Shown in pieces: positions 35,906 through 44,444 of a stretch of DNA of 64,000 nt. The translations under genes and the position numbers were made by a program. The stretch is taken from positions 1 to 64,000 of the forward strand of contig NZ_WPCC01000007.1 in NCBI RefSeq assembly GCF_009741925.1, written 5' to 3'. Numbering within the stretch: position 1 is the stretch's first letter; each line of letters starts with the position of its first letter. The stretch comes from Natronomonas sp. CBA1123. GTDB taxonomy: Archaea; Halobacteriota; Halobacteria; Halobacteriales; Haloarculaceae. The notes beneath the pieces are model-generated. The model saw nothing but the letters and a program-made list of their open reading frames with translations, was not told where the DNA came from and did not search any database.

Positions 35906-36472
35906 GTGACGACCGTCGACGGCCTCTGGTATCTCGCCGACGAGGCCGAACAGCGCGCCGCACAGGCCTACCACCGAACCGTCGACACCTACGGCGAGGG
36001 CCAGCTCGAACGCACTTACCGAAAACACGTCTCACGCGGGCGGTTCCGGACGCTCGCCGAACGCATCCAGCGCAGCGGTGCACCCTACGGTGCCCACACG
36101 CTCGTGTACCGTCCGTCGGGGGAGGTCCTCCTCGTTCGCCACGAGGGCGTCGACCTGTGGGTGCTTCCGGGCGGTGGCGTCGATGGCGCTGAGTCGTTCC
36201 GCGAGACCGCCGAGCGGGAACTGCAGGAAGAAGCCGGTGTCGATGCGGTCTACGACGGCCTGGCGATGCTCAACCGCGTCGAGATTACCTGTGGAGGTCA
36301 CCGGACGTGGGGCGTCCTCCCGGTGTTCTGTGCGCGGGCGGAGACGACCGACACGTCGATAGCCGACCCCGACGATGAAATCAGCGCGGCGCGGTGGTTC
36401 GACCCGCCGTCGGTCCCCGAGGACACCCGCGACCGCGAGGACCTCATCGACGCCGCACGCGCGGTCGCCTGA
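35906..36472 (+). CDS. Nudix hydrolase
   Basis: 188 residues from GTG 35906. Nudix box GGGVDGAESFRETAERELQEEAGV (given in parts: GGGVDGAE, SFRETAE, RELQEEAGV), matching Gx5Ex7REUxEExGU. Preceded by an 85-residue helical N-terminal extension (LADEAEQRAAQAYHRTVDTYG). Hydrolyses a nucleoside diphosphate derivative; substrate not predictable. A 23-codon ORF from 35837 ends in a 4-base overlap with the GTG start. The N-terminus is the least certain part. Confidence 0.85.
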   Translation: MTTVDGLWYLADEAEQRAAQAYHRTVDTYGEGQLERTYRKHVSRGRFRTLAERIQRSGAPYGAHTLVYRPSGEVLLVRHEGVDLWVLPGGGVDGAESFRETAERELQEEAGVDAVYDGLAMLNRVEITCGGHRTWGVLPVFCARAETTDTSIADPDDEISAARWFDPPSVPEDTRDREDLIDAARAVA

Positions 36473-37339
36473 CTACCACTCGACGCCGTCGCTTTCGTCG
36501 GCATCCATCCGTCGCAACAGCGCCCGCGCCGTCGAGGCGTCGTAGCCGAACAGCACCGACTCGCCGTACTCGCCGGCGACTTCGGCGGCGTGAATCAAAT
36601 CGTCGATGTCCACGTCGACGGCGTAGAGTTCGATGCTGAGGGGCGTGTCGAGGCGGTCGACGAACCCGCTGGCGATGGTCTCCAGCCAATAGGTCGTCCC
36701 GTAGTGGGTGTCGTACAGCGGGACGACGAACTCGTCGACGTACTCCTCGATGGCGTCGAGGTCGATGCCGGCGCGTTCGTAGAGGTGGCCCTCGTAGGGG
36801 TCCGGATACAGCGTCATGTAGGTCTTTCCGGGGATGCGGTCTGCGGCCGCCTCGACGAACTCGGTGATGACCGCCGCGCGCCACTCGTATCGGTCCTCGA
36901 CGGTCGTCTCCTCCGGCGGTGGCCCTTCCCCGTTTTCGTGCCGCGTCTCGACCCACGACTCGAAGGTCGCGTTACAGCGGTCACAGTAGCAGTACTCCGC
37001 CCGCGGGAAGCCGATGTCGTCGAGCCGAACGTCGGGGTTGACTTCGGCGCAGTCCTCGATTATCTCCAGGAGGCCGTCTCGATACCCTTCGTGAGTCGGA
37101 CAGACGTACGCCCAATCGAAGTAAGGTCGCTCGCGGGTCGCCCGCTGGCCGTCCGGGTTGACGGGGACGATGTCCTCGTTGCCCTCGGCGGCAGCGTTGT
37201 CACCGAAACACGACACCATACTCACCGCATCCGCGATGGGGTCCGCAGAGCGGCCCGAGACGTCTTTCACCTCGTAGAACGCGCGGTCGAACTCCGGCCA
37301 GCGTGCCTCCTCTTCGTTTCGCGTGACGACGCCGTACAT
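36473..37339 (-). CDS. Uncharacterised haloarchaeal protein, possible TIM-barrel
   Basis: About 288 residues from ATG 37339 (MYGVVTRNEEE; an ATG at 37354 is also possible). Contains FDWAYVCPTHEGYRDGLLEIIEDCAEV, a Cys pair CYCDRC, repeated beta-alpha pattern (FVVPLYDTHYGTTYW, IELYAVDVDIDDLIHAAEVAGEYG). The order of alternating strands and helices hints at a TIM barrel such as a glycosidase, but no catalytic pair can be assigned. No signal peptide. Function unknown. Confidence 0.55.
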   Translation of the reverse strand: MYGVVTRNEEEARWPEFDRAFYEVKDVSGRSADPIADAVSMVSCFGDNAAAEGNEDIVPVNPDGQRATRERPYFDWAYVCPTHEGYRDGLLEIIEDCAEVNPDVRLDDIGFPRAEYCYCDRCNATFESWVETRHENGEGPPPEETTVEDRYEWRAAVITEFVEAAADRIPGKTYMTLYPDPYEGHLYERAGIDLDAIEEYVDEFVVPLYDTHYGTTYWLETIASGFVDRLDTPLSIELYAVDVDIDDLIHAAEVAGEYGESVLFGYDASTARALLRRMDADESDGVEW

Positions 37340-37400
37340 ACCCGTAGTCGGCACTCGGCGTGGGTAAGTCGTTCGGAAGAGTAGTTGGGTGGCGGTACGC

Positions 37401-37469
37401 TTACTGTTTCTTCACGTACAGCAGGACTGCTGCAGCGAGGAGGACCAGCGCGATGGCTTTCTTCGACAT
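37401..37469 (-). CDS. 22-residue predicted membrane microprotein
   Basis: Reading from ATG 37469 to TAA at 37401: Met-Ser-Lys-Lys, a hydrophobic core (residues 5-18, AIALVLLAAAVLLY), then Val-Lys-Lys-Gln. One short membrane-spanning stretch flanked by lysines on both sides. It lies 68 bases after pyrI in the same orientation, in otherwise empty DNA. A GACTATGC element about 30 bases before the ATG may be a promoter. Too short for confident gene calling but composition is not random. Role unknown. Confidence 0.45.
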   Translation of the reverse strand: MSKKAIALVLLAAAVLLYVKKQ

Positions 37470-37537
37470 ACAGTATCACGGACGGACCCGAACGGCATAG
37501 TCTTTCCCCCGGCAGACTGCGGTCGGTCCGTCGGCCC

Positions 37538-37999
37538 CTACGCGACGCTGATGTGTGCGGCCAGCGACTCCCTGATGATGGTGTCGCAGTAGGCACAGCG
37601 GACGCCTTCATCGAGGACGTCGAAGCGAGACTCGACGGGTTCGTTTTCCGTGGTGATGCAGTTGGCGTTCGGACACGACAGCACGCCGAGGACGCTCTCG
37701 GGGCGGGAGACGCGGTGTTTCTCGACCACGTCGAACTCGCGGACGATGTTGATGGTCGCGGCGGGCGCGATGAGCGACAGCACGTCGACCTCGTTTTGAC
37801 TCAGCTCTCGCCCCTCGACCTTCACGATGTCCTTGCGGCCGAGGCGGTCCGAGGGGACGTTCATCCCGACGGAGACCTCCTCGCCGGAGGAGCCGTCGAT
37901 GCCGAGGATGGCGAGGACGTTGAGCGCCTGCCCACCGGCGATGTGGTCGATAACGGTGCCGTTTTCGATTTTCGAGACGCGGAGTTCTGTGTCGGTCAT
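37538..37999 (-). CDS. pyrI: Aspartate carbamoyltransferase regulatory chain (PyrI)
   Basis: 153 residues. Allosteric domain ([25 protein letters not shown]) binding nucleotides, and C-terminal zinc domain with four Cys (CPNANC ... CAYC). Binds PyrB trimers to form the holoenzyme. Its ATG overlaps the pyrB stop by 4 bases, giving translational coupling and stoichiometric synthesis. First committed step of pyrimidine synthesis. Confidence 0.96.
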   Translation of the reverse strand: MTDTELRVSKIENGTVIDHIAGGQALNVLAILGIDGSSGEEVSVGMNVPSDRLGRKDIVKVEGRELSQNEVDVLSLIAPAATINIVREFDVVEKHRVSRPESVLGVLSCPNANCITTENEPVESRFDVLDEGVRCAYCDTIIRESLAAHISVA

Positions 38000-38898
38000 A
38001 GGATTGAATCGAGCAGTGCCATTCGAACGGGAACGCCGTTGTGTGCCTGTTCGAAGTACGTCGCGTACTCCGTTTCGTCGATTTCGGGTGCGATTTCGTC
38101 GACGCGCGGCAGCGGATGCATCACCGTCAGGTCGTCCTTGGCTTGTTCCAACAGTTCGGCGTCGATGCGGTACTCGCCCGCTATCTGCCGGTACTCGTTC
38201 TCGTCGGGGAACCGCTCCCGCTGGATACGGGTGACGTACAACACGTCGAGTGCTTCGAGGACGTTCTCGATGTCCGTATGTTCGCGGACCTGCGCACCGG
38301 CCTCGTGGAGGTCGTAGCGAACGCTGCGCGGCAGGCGCAGGCTCTCGGGGCTGATGAAGTGCTGGCTGGCGTCGAAGTTCGTCAGCGCGTGGGCAAGCGA
38401 GTGGACCGTCCGGCCGTACTTCAAATCGCCCATGATGCCGATGGTGAGGTCGTCGAAGCCGGCGTTCTCACGGATGGTGTACAGGTCCAACAGCGTCTGA
38501 GTGGGGTGTTGGCCCGCGCCGTCGCCCGCGTTGATGACGGGCACGTCGACGAACTCGCTGGCCAGTTTCGCGGCGCCCTCGGAGGGGTGTCTGAGGACGA
38601 TGGCGTCGGTGTACCCCTCGATGACGCGAACGGTGTCGGCCAGCGACTCGCCCTTCTTGACCGACGAGGACTCGACGCTCCCCATGTCGACGGTGTCGCC
38701 GCCGAGCCGCTTCATCGCGGTGTCGAAGGACATCTTCGTCCGCGTACTCGGCTCGAAGAACAACAACCCGAGGAGGTCGTTGTCGTGAGCGTGGGCGACC
38801 GCGCCGGGGTCGTCGGCGATTTCGGCGGCGCGGTCCAACACCGCCTCGATATCGCCACGCGACAACTGCTTCGCGCTTATCAGGTAATCGTGGCGCAT
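37996..38898 (-). CDS. pyrB: Aspartate carbamoyltransferase catalytic chain (PyrB)
   Basis: 300 residues from ATG 38898. Carbamoyl phosphate motif [21 protein letters not shown] (given as FEPSTRT), aspartate site LDLYTI and HPLPRVDEI. Makes carbamoyl-aspartate. An in-frame ATG at 38955 would add 19 weakly protein-like residues; rejected. The divergent 154-base gap with the RecA-like gene holds both promoters. No TATA as clear as its neighbour's. Confidence 0.97.
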   Translation of the reverse strand: MRHDYLISAKQLSRGDIEAVLDRAAEIADDPGAVAHAHDNDLLGLLFFEPSTRTKMSFDTAMKRLGGDTVDMGSVESSSVKKGESLADTVRVIEGYTDAIVLRHPSEGAAKLASEFVDVPVINAGDGAGQHPTQTLLDLYTIRENAGFDDLTIGIMGDLKYGRTVHSLAHALTNFDASQHFISPESLRLPRSVRYDLHEAGAQVREHTDIENVLEALDVLYVTRIQRERFPDENEYRQIAGEYRIDAELLEQAKDDLTVMHPLPRVDEIAPEIDETEYATYFEQAHNGVPVRMALLDSIL

Positions 38899-39021
38899 TA
38901 CCGAAAGACCCGCCCCGAACGCTCTTGAATCTCCCGACCCGACCGGACTCCGCACACCGCTCCCGTGGTTTGCAGTCCCAATCGCTGTCTTGCCGAATCA
39001 ACACACAACCTTGCCAGAAGG

Positions 39022-39027
39022 TTTAAT
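39022..39027 (+). promoter_or_regulatory. TATA box of the RecA-like gene
   Basis: TTTAAT about 26-31 bases before the ATG at 39053; matches leaderless transcription. Confidence 0.5.
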
Positions 39028-39052
39028 CAGGTGGACATGCAAACAGAAACAG

Positions 39053-39679
39053 ATGAGCGAGCGCCTCAGGACCGGAATCAACGTTCTCGACCGGAAGCTC
39101 AACGGTGGGATTCCGGCCGGGAGCATTGTGGCGCTCACCGCCCAGCCTGCGAGCCAGGCGGAACTGTTCCTGTACGAACTCACGGCCACTCGCGGGACGC
39201 TGTATCTCTCACTGGACAGAACAGGGGATTCGGTCTCAAACAGCATCGACAACTCGAACACGATGACGGGTGACCCGACGGTGCGGGACGTGACGGGCGA
39301 CGCACCGCTCGACAACGCGACGAAACTCGTCTCCGCGCTTCCGGAGTCCTCGAACCTCATTATTGACCCCGCCGACGTGCTCGAACGCCAGGAGCCGACC
39401 CGCTATCGGAACTTCATGAACGAACTACAGAACCACATCTACAATACGGGTGGGCTCGCCGTCCTGCACTGCCTCGACGGCCGCAACGTCCCCGACCTCC
39501 GGGACACCACCGAGCACATGGCGGATTTGGTGTTCCAACTCGACACCTCGGTGAAGGGCGACCGCATCGAGAACCGCCTCGCAGTCCCCAAGTTCCGCGG
39601 CGGGCAGGCACTTTCGGACGTTATCAAACTGGAACTGTCCGACGAGGTCGACATCGACACCAGCCGCGACATCGCATAG
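39053..39679 (+). CDS. RecA/KaiC-like (HTR-like) protein with degenerate Walker A
   Basis: 208 residues from ATG 39053. Starts SERLRTGINVLDRKLNGGIPAGSIVAL, typical of the RAD55/KaiC lineage, but the nucleotide-binding loop reads LTAQPASQAE rather than GxxxxGKT, so the P-loop Lys is missing. Later DLVFQLD and GDRIENRLAVPKFRGG motifs persist. Such HTR-like RecA proteins in haloarchaea are proposed in signal transduction. Probably not an active ATPase. Divergent from pyrB. Confidence 0.75.
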   Translation: MSERLRTGINVLDRKLNGGIPAGSIVALTAQPASQAELFLYELTATRGTLYLSLDRTGDSVSNSIDNSNTMTGDPTVRDVTGDAPLDNATKLVSALPESSNLIIDPADVLERQEPTRYRNFMNELQNHIYNTGGLAVLHCLDGRNVPDLRDTTEHMADLVFQLDTSVKGDRIENRLAVPKFRGGQALSDVIKLELSDEVDIDTSRDIA

Positions 39680-39703
39680 GGTCGCCGCTCGAGTCCCCGA
39701 CAG

Positions 39704-39815
39704 TTTATATACGAACCCGCAGCCAGAGAGCCCGTGCTCTGAACGAACGCCGGCAGTCCGCCGAGGCCGAAGTACAGCGTGAGGGCTGTCGGACGTGAGC
39801 GCTGTCGTTCGCCAC
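39704..39815 (+). ncRNA. Candidate structured transcript or long 5' leader, unassigned
   Basis: A strong TATA box (TTTATATA, 39704-39711) lies 137 bases before the phosphohexomutase ATG, too far for a leaderless start. Downstream, nested pairing is possible: CGAACG (39744-39749) with CGTTCG (39806-39811), enclosing GTCCG (39756-39760) with CGGAC and an inner GCC/GGC. A nearer weak element CTATTGAAG (39816-39824) fits the gene's own promoter. The upstream box may drive a small RNA or a structured leader. GC-rich DNA folds easily, so confidence is low. Confidence 0.25.
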
Positions 39816-39847
39816 TATTGAAGTGTACCCGCCGCACAACTCCGGGT

Positions 39848-41203
39848 ATGGAACTGTTCGGAACCGCCGGGATTCGGGGCGACGCGACGACGGCAGTGAC
39901 GCCGTCGCTCGCGCTCGCTGTCGGCAGCGCCGCGGCCGTCGACGGCGAGACGTTCGTCGTCGGCCGCGACGGCCGCGAAACCGGCTCGGCGCTCGCCGCA
40001 GCCGTCGAGGCCGGAATAGCAAGCGGTGGGGCCGAGGTCGTCAGGGTCGGCCGCGTCCCGACGCCGGCGCTCGCCTACGCCTCCCGGGGGCGTCGCGGTG
40101 TGATGGTCACGGCGAGTCACAACCCACCGCAGGACAACGGTCTGAAACTGTTCGTCGATGGAACGGAGTACGACCGCACGGCCGAGGAAGCGGTCGAATC
40201 ACGCGTCGACGCCGGGACGGAACCGACCGACTGGAACGCGTGGGGGGATTCGACCTGCGAAGAGGTACTCGACGACTATCGCGACGCCGTCGTCGAGTAC
40301 ACGCGTCGAACAGTCGGCGACTGTGAAAACACGAAAATCGCCGTCGACTGCGGCAACGGGATGGCGAGCGTCGCGACTCCCCAGGTCCTCCGAGCGCTCG
40401 GTGCCGACGTCGTCGCACTCAACGCCAACGTCGACGGCCACTTCCCCGGACGCGAGTCGAAGCCCACACCCGAGAGCCTCGAAGACCTTCGGGCGTTCGT
40501 CGCCGACGGCGACTTCGAGTTCGGCATCGGCCACGACGGCGACGCCGACCGCATCGTCGTCGTCGACGAGCGGGGCGAGGTCGTCCACGAGGACACCGTC
40601 CTCGCGATGCTCGCGGGCTTTTACACCCACCAGAGCGACGCGGGAGACCCGGTCGTCGTGACGACGCCGAACGCCTCGGCGCGCATCGACGAACACGTCG
40701 AGGCACACGGTGGCCGAATCGAACGTGTCCGCCTCGGCGCGCTTCACGAAGGCGTCGCCGCCGCCGGGGAAGCGGGGACGGCCGACACTGAGGTCGTCTT
40801 CGCGGCGGAGCCGTGGAAACACGTCCACACCGATTTCGGACCGTGGATAGACGGCGTCGCCAGCGCCGCGGTCGTCGGTGCGTTGATAGCCCGCGAGGGC
40901 CTCGCCGACCTCCGAGCGCCCATCACCGAACGCCCCTACCGGAAGGTGAGCGTCGACTGCCCCGACGACCGAAAGGCCGCGACGATGGACGCCCTCGAAA
41001 CCCGGCTCCCGGAGTCGTTTCCCGAAGCATCGGTCGACACCGAATACGGCGTCCGGTTGACCTTCGACGACGCCTCGTGGACGCTGGTCCGTCCCAGCGG
41101 CACCGAACCGTACGTCCGCATCTACGCCGAAAGCAACGACGTCGAGGCGCTCGTCGATGAAGTCACAGACGTCGTTACCACCGCCATCGACGACGTGTCG
41201 TAG
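39848..41203 (+). CDS. glmM: Phosphohexomutase (phosphoglucosamine/phosphoglucomutase, GlmM-like)
   Basis: 451 residues. Active-site serine loop VTASHNP (Ser90), metal loop DGDADR, sugar loop near GALHEG, and phosphate loop RPSGTEP. Interconverts hexose- or hexosamine-phosphates for glycan and polysaccharide synthesis. ATG 39848 starts the conserved MELFGTAGIRG; an in-frame GTG at 39779 is possible but adds Arg-rich residues. Specificity among glucose, mannose and glucosamine is not set by sequence; haloarchaea have several paralogues. Confidence 0.9.
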   Translation: MELFGTAGIRGDATTAVTPSLALAVGSAAAVDGETFVVGRDGRETGSALAAAVEAGIASGGAEVVRVGRVPTPALAYASRGRRGVMVTASHNPPQDNGLKLFVDGTEYDRTAEEAVESRVDAGTEPTDWNAWGDSTCEEVLDDYRDAVVEYTRRTVGDCENTKIAVDCGNGMASVATPQVLRALGADVVALNANVDGHFPGRESKPTPESLEDLRAFVADGDFEFGIGHDGDADRIVVVDERGEVVHEDTVLAMLAGFYTHQSDAGDPVVVTTPNASARIDEHVEAHGGRIERVRLGALHEGVAAAGEAGTADTEVVFAAEPWKHVHTDFGPWIDGVASAAVVGALIAREGLADLRAPITERPYRKVSVDCPDDRKAATMDALETRLPESFPEASVDTEYGVRLTFDDASWTLVRPSGTEPYVRIYAESNDVEALVDEVTDVVTTAIDDVS

Positions 41204-41258
41204 CCCCGCCGTCGCTTTCGACGGCAAGTATTTGCGCCGTGCGGCCGAGACCCGGCGT

Positions 41259-41651
41259 ATGGACGACAGGGAACTACTCGAAACCGCACGCGAGGCCGTC
41301 GAGCGGTCCTACGCACCGTACTCGGAGTACTACGTCGGGGCAGCCCTCGAAACCGACGACGGGTCGGTGTACACCGGCTGTAACATCGAGAACGCCAACT
41401 ACTCGAACAGCGTCCACGCCGAGGAGTTGGCGCTGTCGAAAGCCGTCGAGGACGGCCACCGGGAGTTCGAAGTAGTCGCGGTCAGTTCGGACCGCCGGGA
41501 CGGCGTCACACCCTGTGGGATGTGCCGACAGTCGCTGTCGGAGTTCTGTGCCGCTGATTTCCGCGTTATCTGTGAGGGTGAGGATGGGCCGACAACGTAC
41601 ACGCTCGGTGAACTGCTCCCGAACACCATCACGATGGAGCATCTCGAATGA
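41259..41651 (+). CDS. cdd: Cytidine deaminase
   Basis: 130 residues, homotetrameric type. Zinc site HAEELAL (His/Glu) and PCGMCRQ (two Cys). Deaminates cytidine and deoxycytidine to uridine. Stop overlaps the uridine phosphorylase start by 4 bases, forming a salvage operon: cytidine to uridine to uracil plus ribose-1-phosphate. Confidence 0.95.
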   Translation: MDDRELLETAREAVERSYAPYSEYYVGAALETDDGSVYTGCNIENANYSNSVHAEELALSKAVEDGHREFEVVAVSSDRRDGVTPCGMCRQSLSEFCAADFRVICEGEDGPTTYTLGELLPNTITMEHLE

Positions 41652-42472
41652 CCGGGGGAAGCGAGGACCCGAACGACGACGAGCAGTATCATGTCGAACT
41701 CGCCGATGGGGATATCGAGGGGCCGGTACTCCTCCCGGGCGACCCAGACCGCGTCGAAATCATCGCGGACTGCTGGGACGAGTACCGCGAGCGGGCGTCC
41801 CACCGCGAGTACCGAACGCTCGCCGGAACCTACGACGACGAACCGCTCGCGGTCACGTCGACCGGAATCGGCTCGCCATCGGCCGCTATCGCCGTCGAGG
41901 AACTCGCCCGCATCGGCGCCGAGTCGTTCATCCGGGTCGGCTCCTGTGGCGCCATACAGGAAGAGGCGTCCGTCGGTGACCTCGTCATCACGACGGCGGC
42001 GGTCCGACAGGAGGGGACGAGCGACGAGTACGTCCGCGAGGAGTATCCGGCGGCCGCCGACGACGAGGTCGTCACGGCGCTCGTGACTGCCGCCGAGCGC
42101 CTCGGATACGACTACCACCTCGGCGTCACCTGCTCGACGGACTCGTTTTACGCCGGCCAGTCACGGCCGGGATTCGAGGGGTTCCGTGCCGCCGGGGCCG
42201 AGGAGCGAATCGAGGAACTGCAAGAGGCAGGGGTCCTCAACTTCGAGATGGAAGCCAGCGCCATCCTCACGCTTTCGAGTCTGTACGGACTCCGAGCCGG
42301 AGCCGTCTGTACCGTCTATGCCAACCGCGTCACCGGCGAGTTCAGAACCGAGGGCCAGCGGAAGGCCGCGGAAACCGCCTCACTCGCGGCGGCGCTGTTG
42401 TCGAAAATGGACCGGAAGAAATCCGAGGCCGGTGTCGACCACTGGCATGCGGGGCTGTCGCTTTCGGAGTAA
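41648..42472 (+). CDS. udp: Nucleoside (uridine) phosphorylase
   Basis: 274 residues, PNP/UDP family. Start region VLLPGDPDRVEIIA, GIGSPSAAIAVEEL, IRVGSCGAIQ, the phosphate/ribose site, and NFEMEASAILTLSSLYGLRAGAVCTVYANR. Cleaves uridine with phosphate. Position after cdd with coupled start supports uridine use over purine nucleosides. A hairpin element lies beyond its end toward ndh. Confidence 0.92.
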   Translation: MTGGSEDPNDDEQYHVELADGDIEGPVLLPGDPDRVEIIADCWDEYRERASHREYRTLAGTYDDEPLAVTSTGIGSPSAAIAVEELARIGAESFIRVGSCGAIQEEASVGDLVITTAAVRQEGTSDEYVREEYPAAADDEVVTALVTAAERLGYDYHLGVTCSTDSFYAGQSRPGFEGFRAAGAEERIEELQEAGVLNFEMEASAILTLSSLYGLRAGAVCTVYANRVTGEFRTEGQRKAAETASLAAALLSKMDRKKSEAGVDHWHAGLSLSE

Positions 42473-42596
42473 ATACCAATACGAAAGCATCCGCGAGGCG
42501 CGCGGAGCTCGCCGAAGCGGTTCCGCCGCGCGACCGAAGGGAGCGCGGGACCGAGGCCCGACTGTAAGGAGGGCCGACGTGTCTTTTTCATCGACG

Positions 42597-42630
42597 TTTT
42601 TCCCGGCGCGCGGAGCGCGCCGTGGAAAAA
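42597..42630. terminator. Strong hairpin between udp and ndh
   Basis: Left arm TTTTTCCCGGCGCG, loop CGGAG, right arm CGCGCCGTGGAAAAA: about 14 pairs with one C/T mismatch and one G-T pair. It is 8 bases after the ndh stop. The A/T ends on both sides make it symmetric, so it could end transcription from either strand between the convergent genes. Confidence 0.5.
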
Positions 42631-42637
42631 GGTCGTT

Positions 42638-43804
42638 TTACATGTCCGGGAACGCTTTCGCGGCGTCGGCAAACCCGTTGACCGTCTTAATCCAGCGTGC
42701 GGCGACGGTCTTCTTCAGCGCCTTCGCGGCGGGGCCCCCGAAGGTGTCGACGGGCAGGCCCTTCACGTCGTGGGCAACGGCCTTGCTGCCGACGGAGATG
42801 AGCGTCCCCTTGTCGTCGTAGGTCCACTCCTTCAGCGGCTGGCCGCGGATGGTGCGGGCGATGTTCTCGCCGGCGACCTCGGCGGCCTGCCAGGCGGCCT
42901 GTGCGGTCGGCGGTGCGGGCTGTTCCTGGCCGGGCTGGTCGATGAGTGCGGCGTCACCGAGGGCGAAGACCCGCTCGTCGGAGGTCTGGAAGTTCGAAGC
43001 GGATTCGATGCGGTTACTGCGCTCGTCTTTGTCGACTTCGGCCGTCTCGGCAGCGTCTTGGCCGGTGATGCCACCGGTCCACAGCAGCACGTCGTAGTCG
43101 AGTTCCATCTCGTCGCCGACGTAGACGGTTTCCTCGTCGACCTCGCCGATGAACTCGCCGGTGTGAATCTCGACGTCCTTCTCCTCCAGCAGTTTGCGGA
43201 GTTTCGCCTGCACGACGGGGTCGTTGTTCGGGAAGACGTTGTCGAGCCCCTCGACGAGGTGGACGTCGAGTGGGGCGCGGTGTTTGTCGCGGAATTCCGC
43301 GATTTCGCCGGCCGACTGGATGCCGGAGAGGCCGGCACCGCCGACGATGACCTGTGCGGGGTCGTTCCGGGAGGCCTCCCGGGCGGCCTCGGTGATGGCC
43401 TCGTGGATTTCGAGGGCGTCGTCGAGTGACTTTAGCGTCAACGAGTGTTCCTTGAGACCGTCGATGCCGAAGAAGGCAGTCTGGGAGCCGAAGCCGACGA
43501 GGAGGTAGTCGTAGTCGATGGTGGAGTCGTCGTCGAGCGTAATCTGGCGGTCCTCGGTGTCGATTGCCTCGACGCGGCCCTGTACGAACCGGGTCGAGGG
43601 CGATTTGATTTCCGACACCGAGAACGTGATTTTCTCCTGTACCTCGGGGTTACGGATACAGCGGTGGGATTCGTGGAGAACGAGGTGGTGGTCGACGTCC
43701 GACACCCACGTAATATCCGCCTCTCCGTCGAGTTCCGATTCGAGCCGTTTGACCGCGCCGGTGCCGGCATAGCCGGACCCGAGCACGACGACGTCGTCCG
43801 TCAT
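42638..43804 (-). CDS. ndh: NAD(P)/FAD-dependent oxidoreductase, type II NADH dehydrogenase-like
   Basis: 388 residues from ATG 43804. N-terminal FAD site VVVLGSGYAGTGAV, second dinucleotide site VIVGGAGLSGIQSAGEIAE, and FAD-binding FALGDAALI near residue 293. Oxidises NADH (or sulfide, in the related SQR family) and passes electrons to quinone without pumping protons. No SQR-type conserved Cys evident, favouring NDH-2. Preceded, 97 bases upstream, by a regulator gene in the same orientation; the pair may be a unit. Confidence 0.85.
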   Translation of the reverse strand: MTDDVVVLGSGYAGTGAVKRLESELDGEADITWVSDVDHHLVLHESHRCIRNPEVQEKITFSVSEIKSPSTRFVQGRVEAIDTEDRQITLDDDSTIDYDYLLVGFGSQTAFFGIDGLKEHSLTLKSLDDALEIHEAITEAAREASRNDPAQVIVGGAGLSGIQSAGEIAEFRDKHRAPLDVHLVEGLDNVFPNNDPVVQAKLRKLLEEKDVEIHTGEFIGEVDEETVYVGDEMELDYDVLLWTGGITGQDAAETAEVDKDERSNRIESASNFQTSDERVFALGDAALIDQPGQEQPAPPTAQAAWQAAEVAGENIARTIRGQPLKEWTYDDKGTLISVGSKAVAHDVKGLPVDTFGGPAAKALKKTVAARWIKTVNGFADAAKAFPDM

Positions 43805-43901
43805 GTAAGGCAGTCGGGATGCCTGCGATACAAACCTGTTGGAACCGCGCGGCTGGCGAAAGTTGCCGATTCGACTTCCCTCTGGTGGTTGTGATTCGGT
43901 A

Positions 43902-44441
43902 TCAGTGAGCAGCCTCCTCGTTTCCGGCCGGGGCCTCCATCTTGTCGATGGTGAGGATGAGGCTGTTGTTCGTGTCGTCTTTGCCCTCGATGGTCCCGGC
44001 GATGAGGAGCCGCGACAGCGGGGTCGGCCCGACGGTGATGTCGTCGCCTTCGCTGAAATCGGCGATGGAGCCCTGTAGTTTGATTTCGGCACGGCACAGC
44101 TCGGGGTGGTGGACGCTCGTGAGGTCGATTTCCTGTACGTTCGCGCTCTCGATGAGTTCGCCGTTGTGTCGGAAGGGTACGTCCGCCGCCTGGTCCATCT
44201 CCTGTATCTTCAGCGCGTCGTAGGCGTTCGCCGTCGGCTTGTAGCCGCCTTTCGGGCCGGGGACGCCCTCGACCAACTGGAGCGCCTTCAGACTCTGCAT
44301 CTGATTGCGAATCGTCCCGGGGTTTCTGTCTACCTGTTCGGCGATGTCTTCTCCTTTGACGGCACTTTCGGACTCACGGTGAAGGTTGATGAGCTCCTGA
44401 AGAATCGTCTTCTGACTGGGGGTGAGCTCGATTGATGACAT
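43902..44441 (-). CDS. Winged-helix transcriptional regulator, haloarchaeal
   Basis: 179 residues. N-terminal winged HTH (about residues 5-85): LTPSQKTILQELINLHRESESAVKGEDIAEQVDRNPGTIRNQM with the wing GVPGPKGGYKPT. The GxKGGYxP wing resembles Rrf2 regulators, though no Cys cluster is present. C-terminal domain (about 90-175) is beta-rich (VQEIDLTSVHHPELCRAEI, GDDITVGPTPLSRLLIAG), probably a sensor. Upstream of ndh in the same orientation. A perfect inverted repeat lies 4 bases before its ATG. Confidence 0.8.
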   Translation of the reverse strand: MSSIELTPSQKTILQELINLHRESESAVKGEDIAEQVDRNPGTIRNQMQSLKALQLVEGVPGPKGGYKPTANAYDALKIQEMDQAADVPFRHNGELIESANVQEIDLTSVHHPELCRAEIKLQGSIADFSEGDDITVGPTPLSRLLIAGTIEGKDDTNNSLILTIDKMEAPAGNEEAAH

Positions 44442-44444
44442 AAG

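Noticed and set aside
38899-38955. Upstream ATG for pyrB
   Set aside because: Adds a weak, non-conserved stretch; PyrB homologues begin near MRHDYLIS.
39779-39847. GTG start upstream of the phosphohexomutase ATG
   Set aside because: The added residues are Arg/Cys-rich and unlike any family N-terminus; conservation starts at MELFGTAGIRG.
42480-42560. Possible small RNA in the GC-rich stretch after udp
   Set aside because: Only generic GC-rich self-complementarity, no promoter element at a fitting distance.
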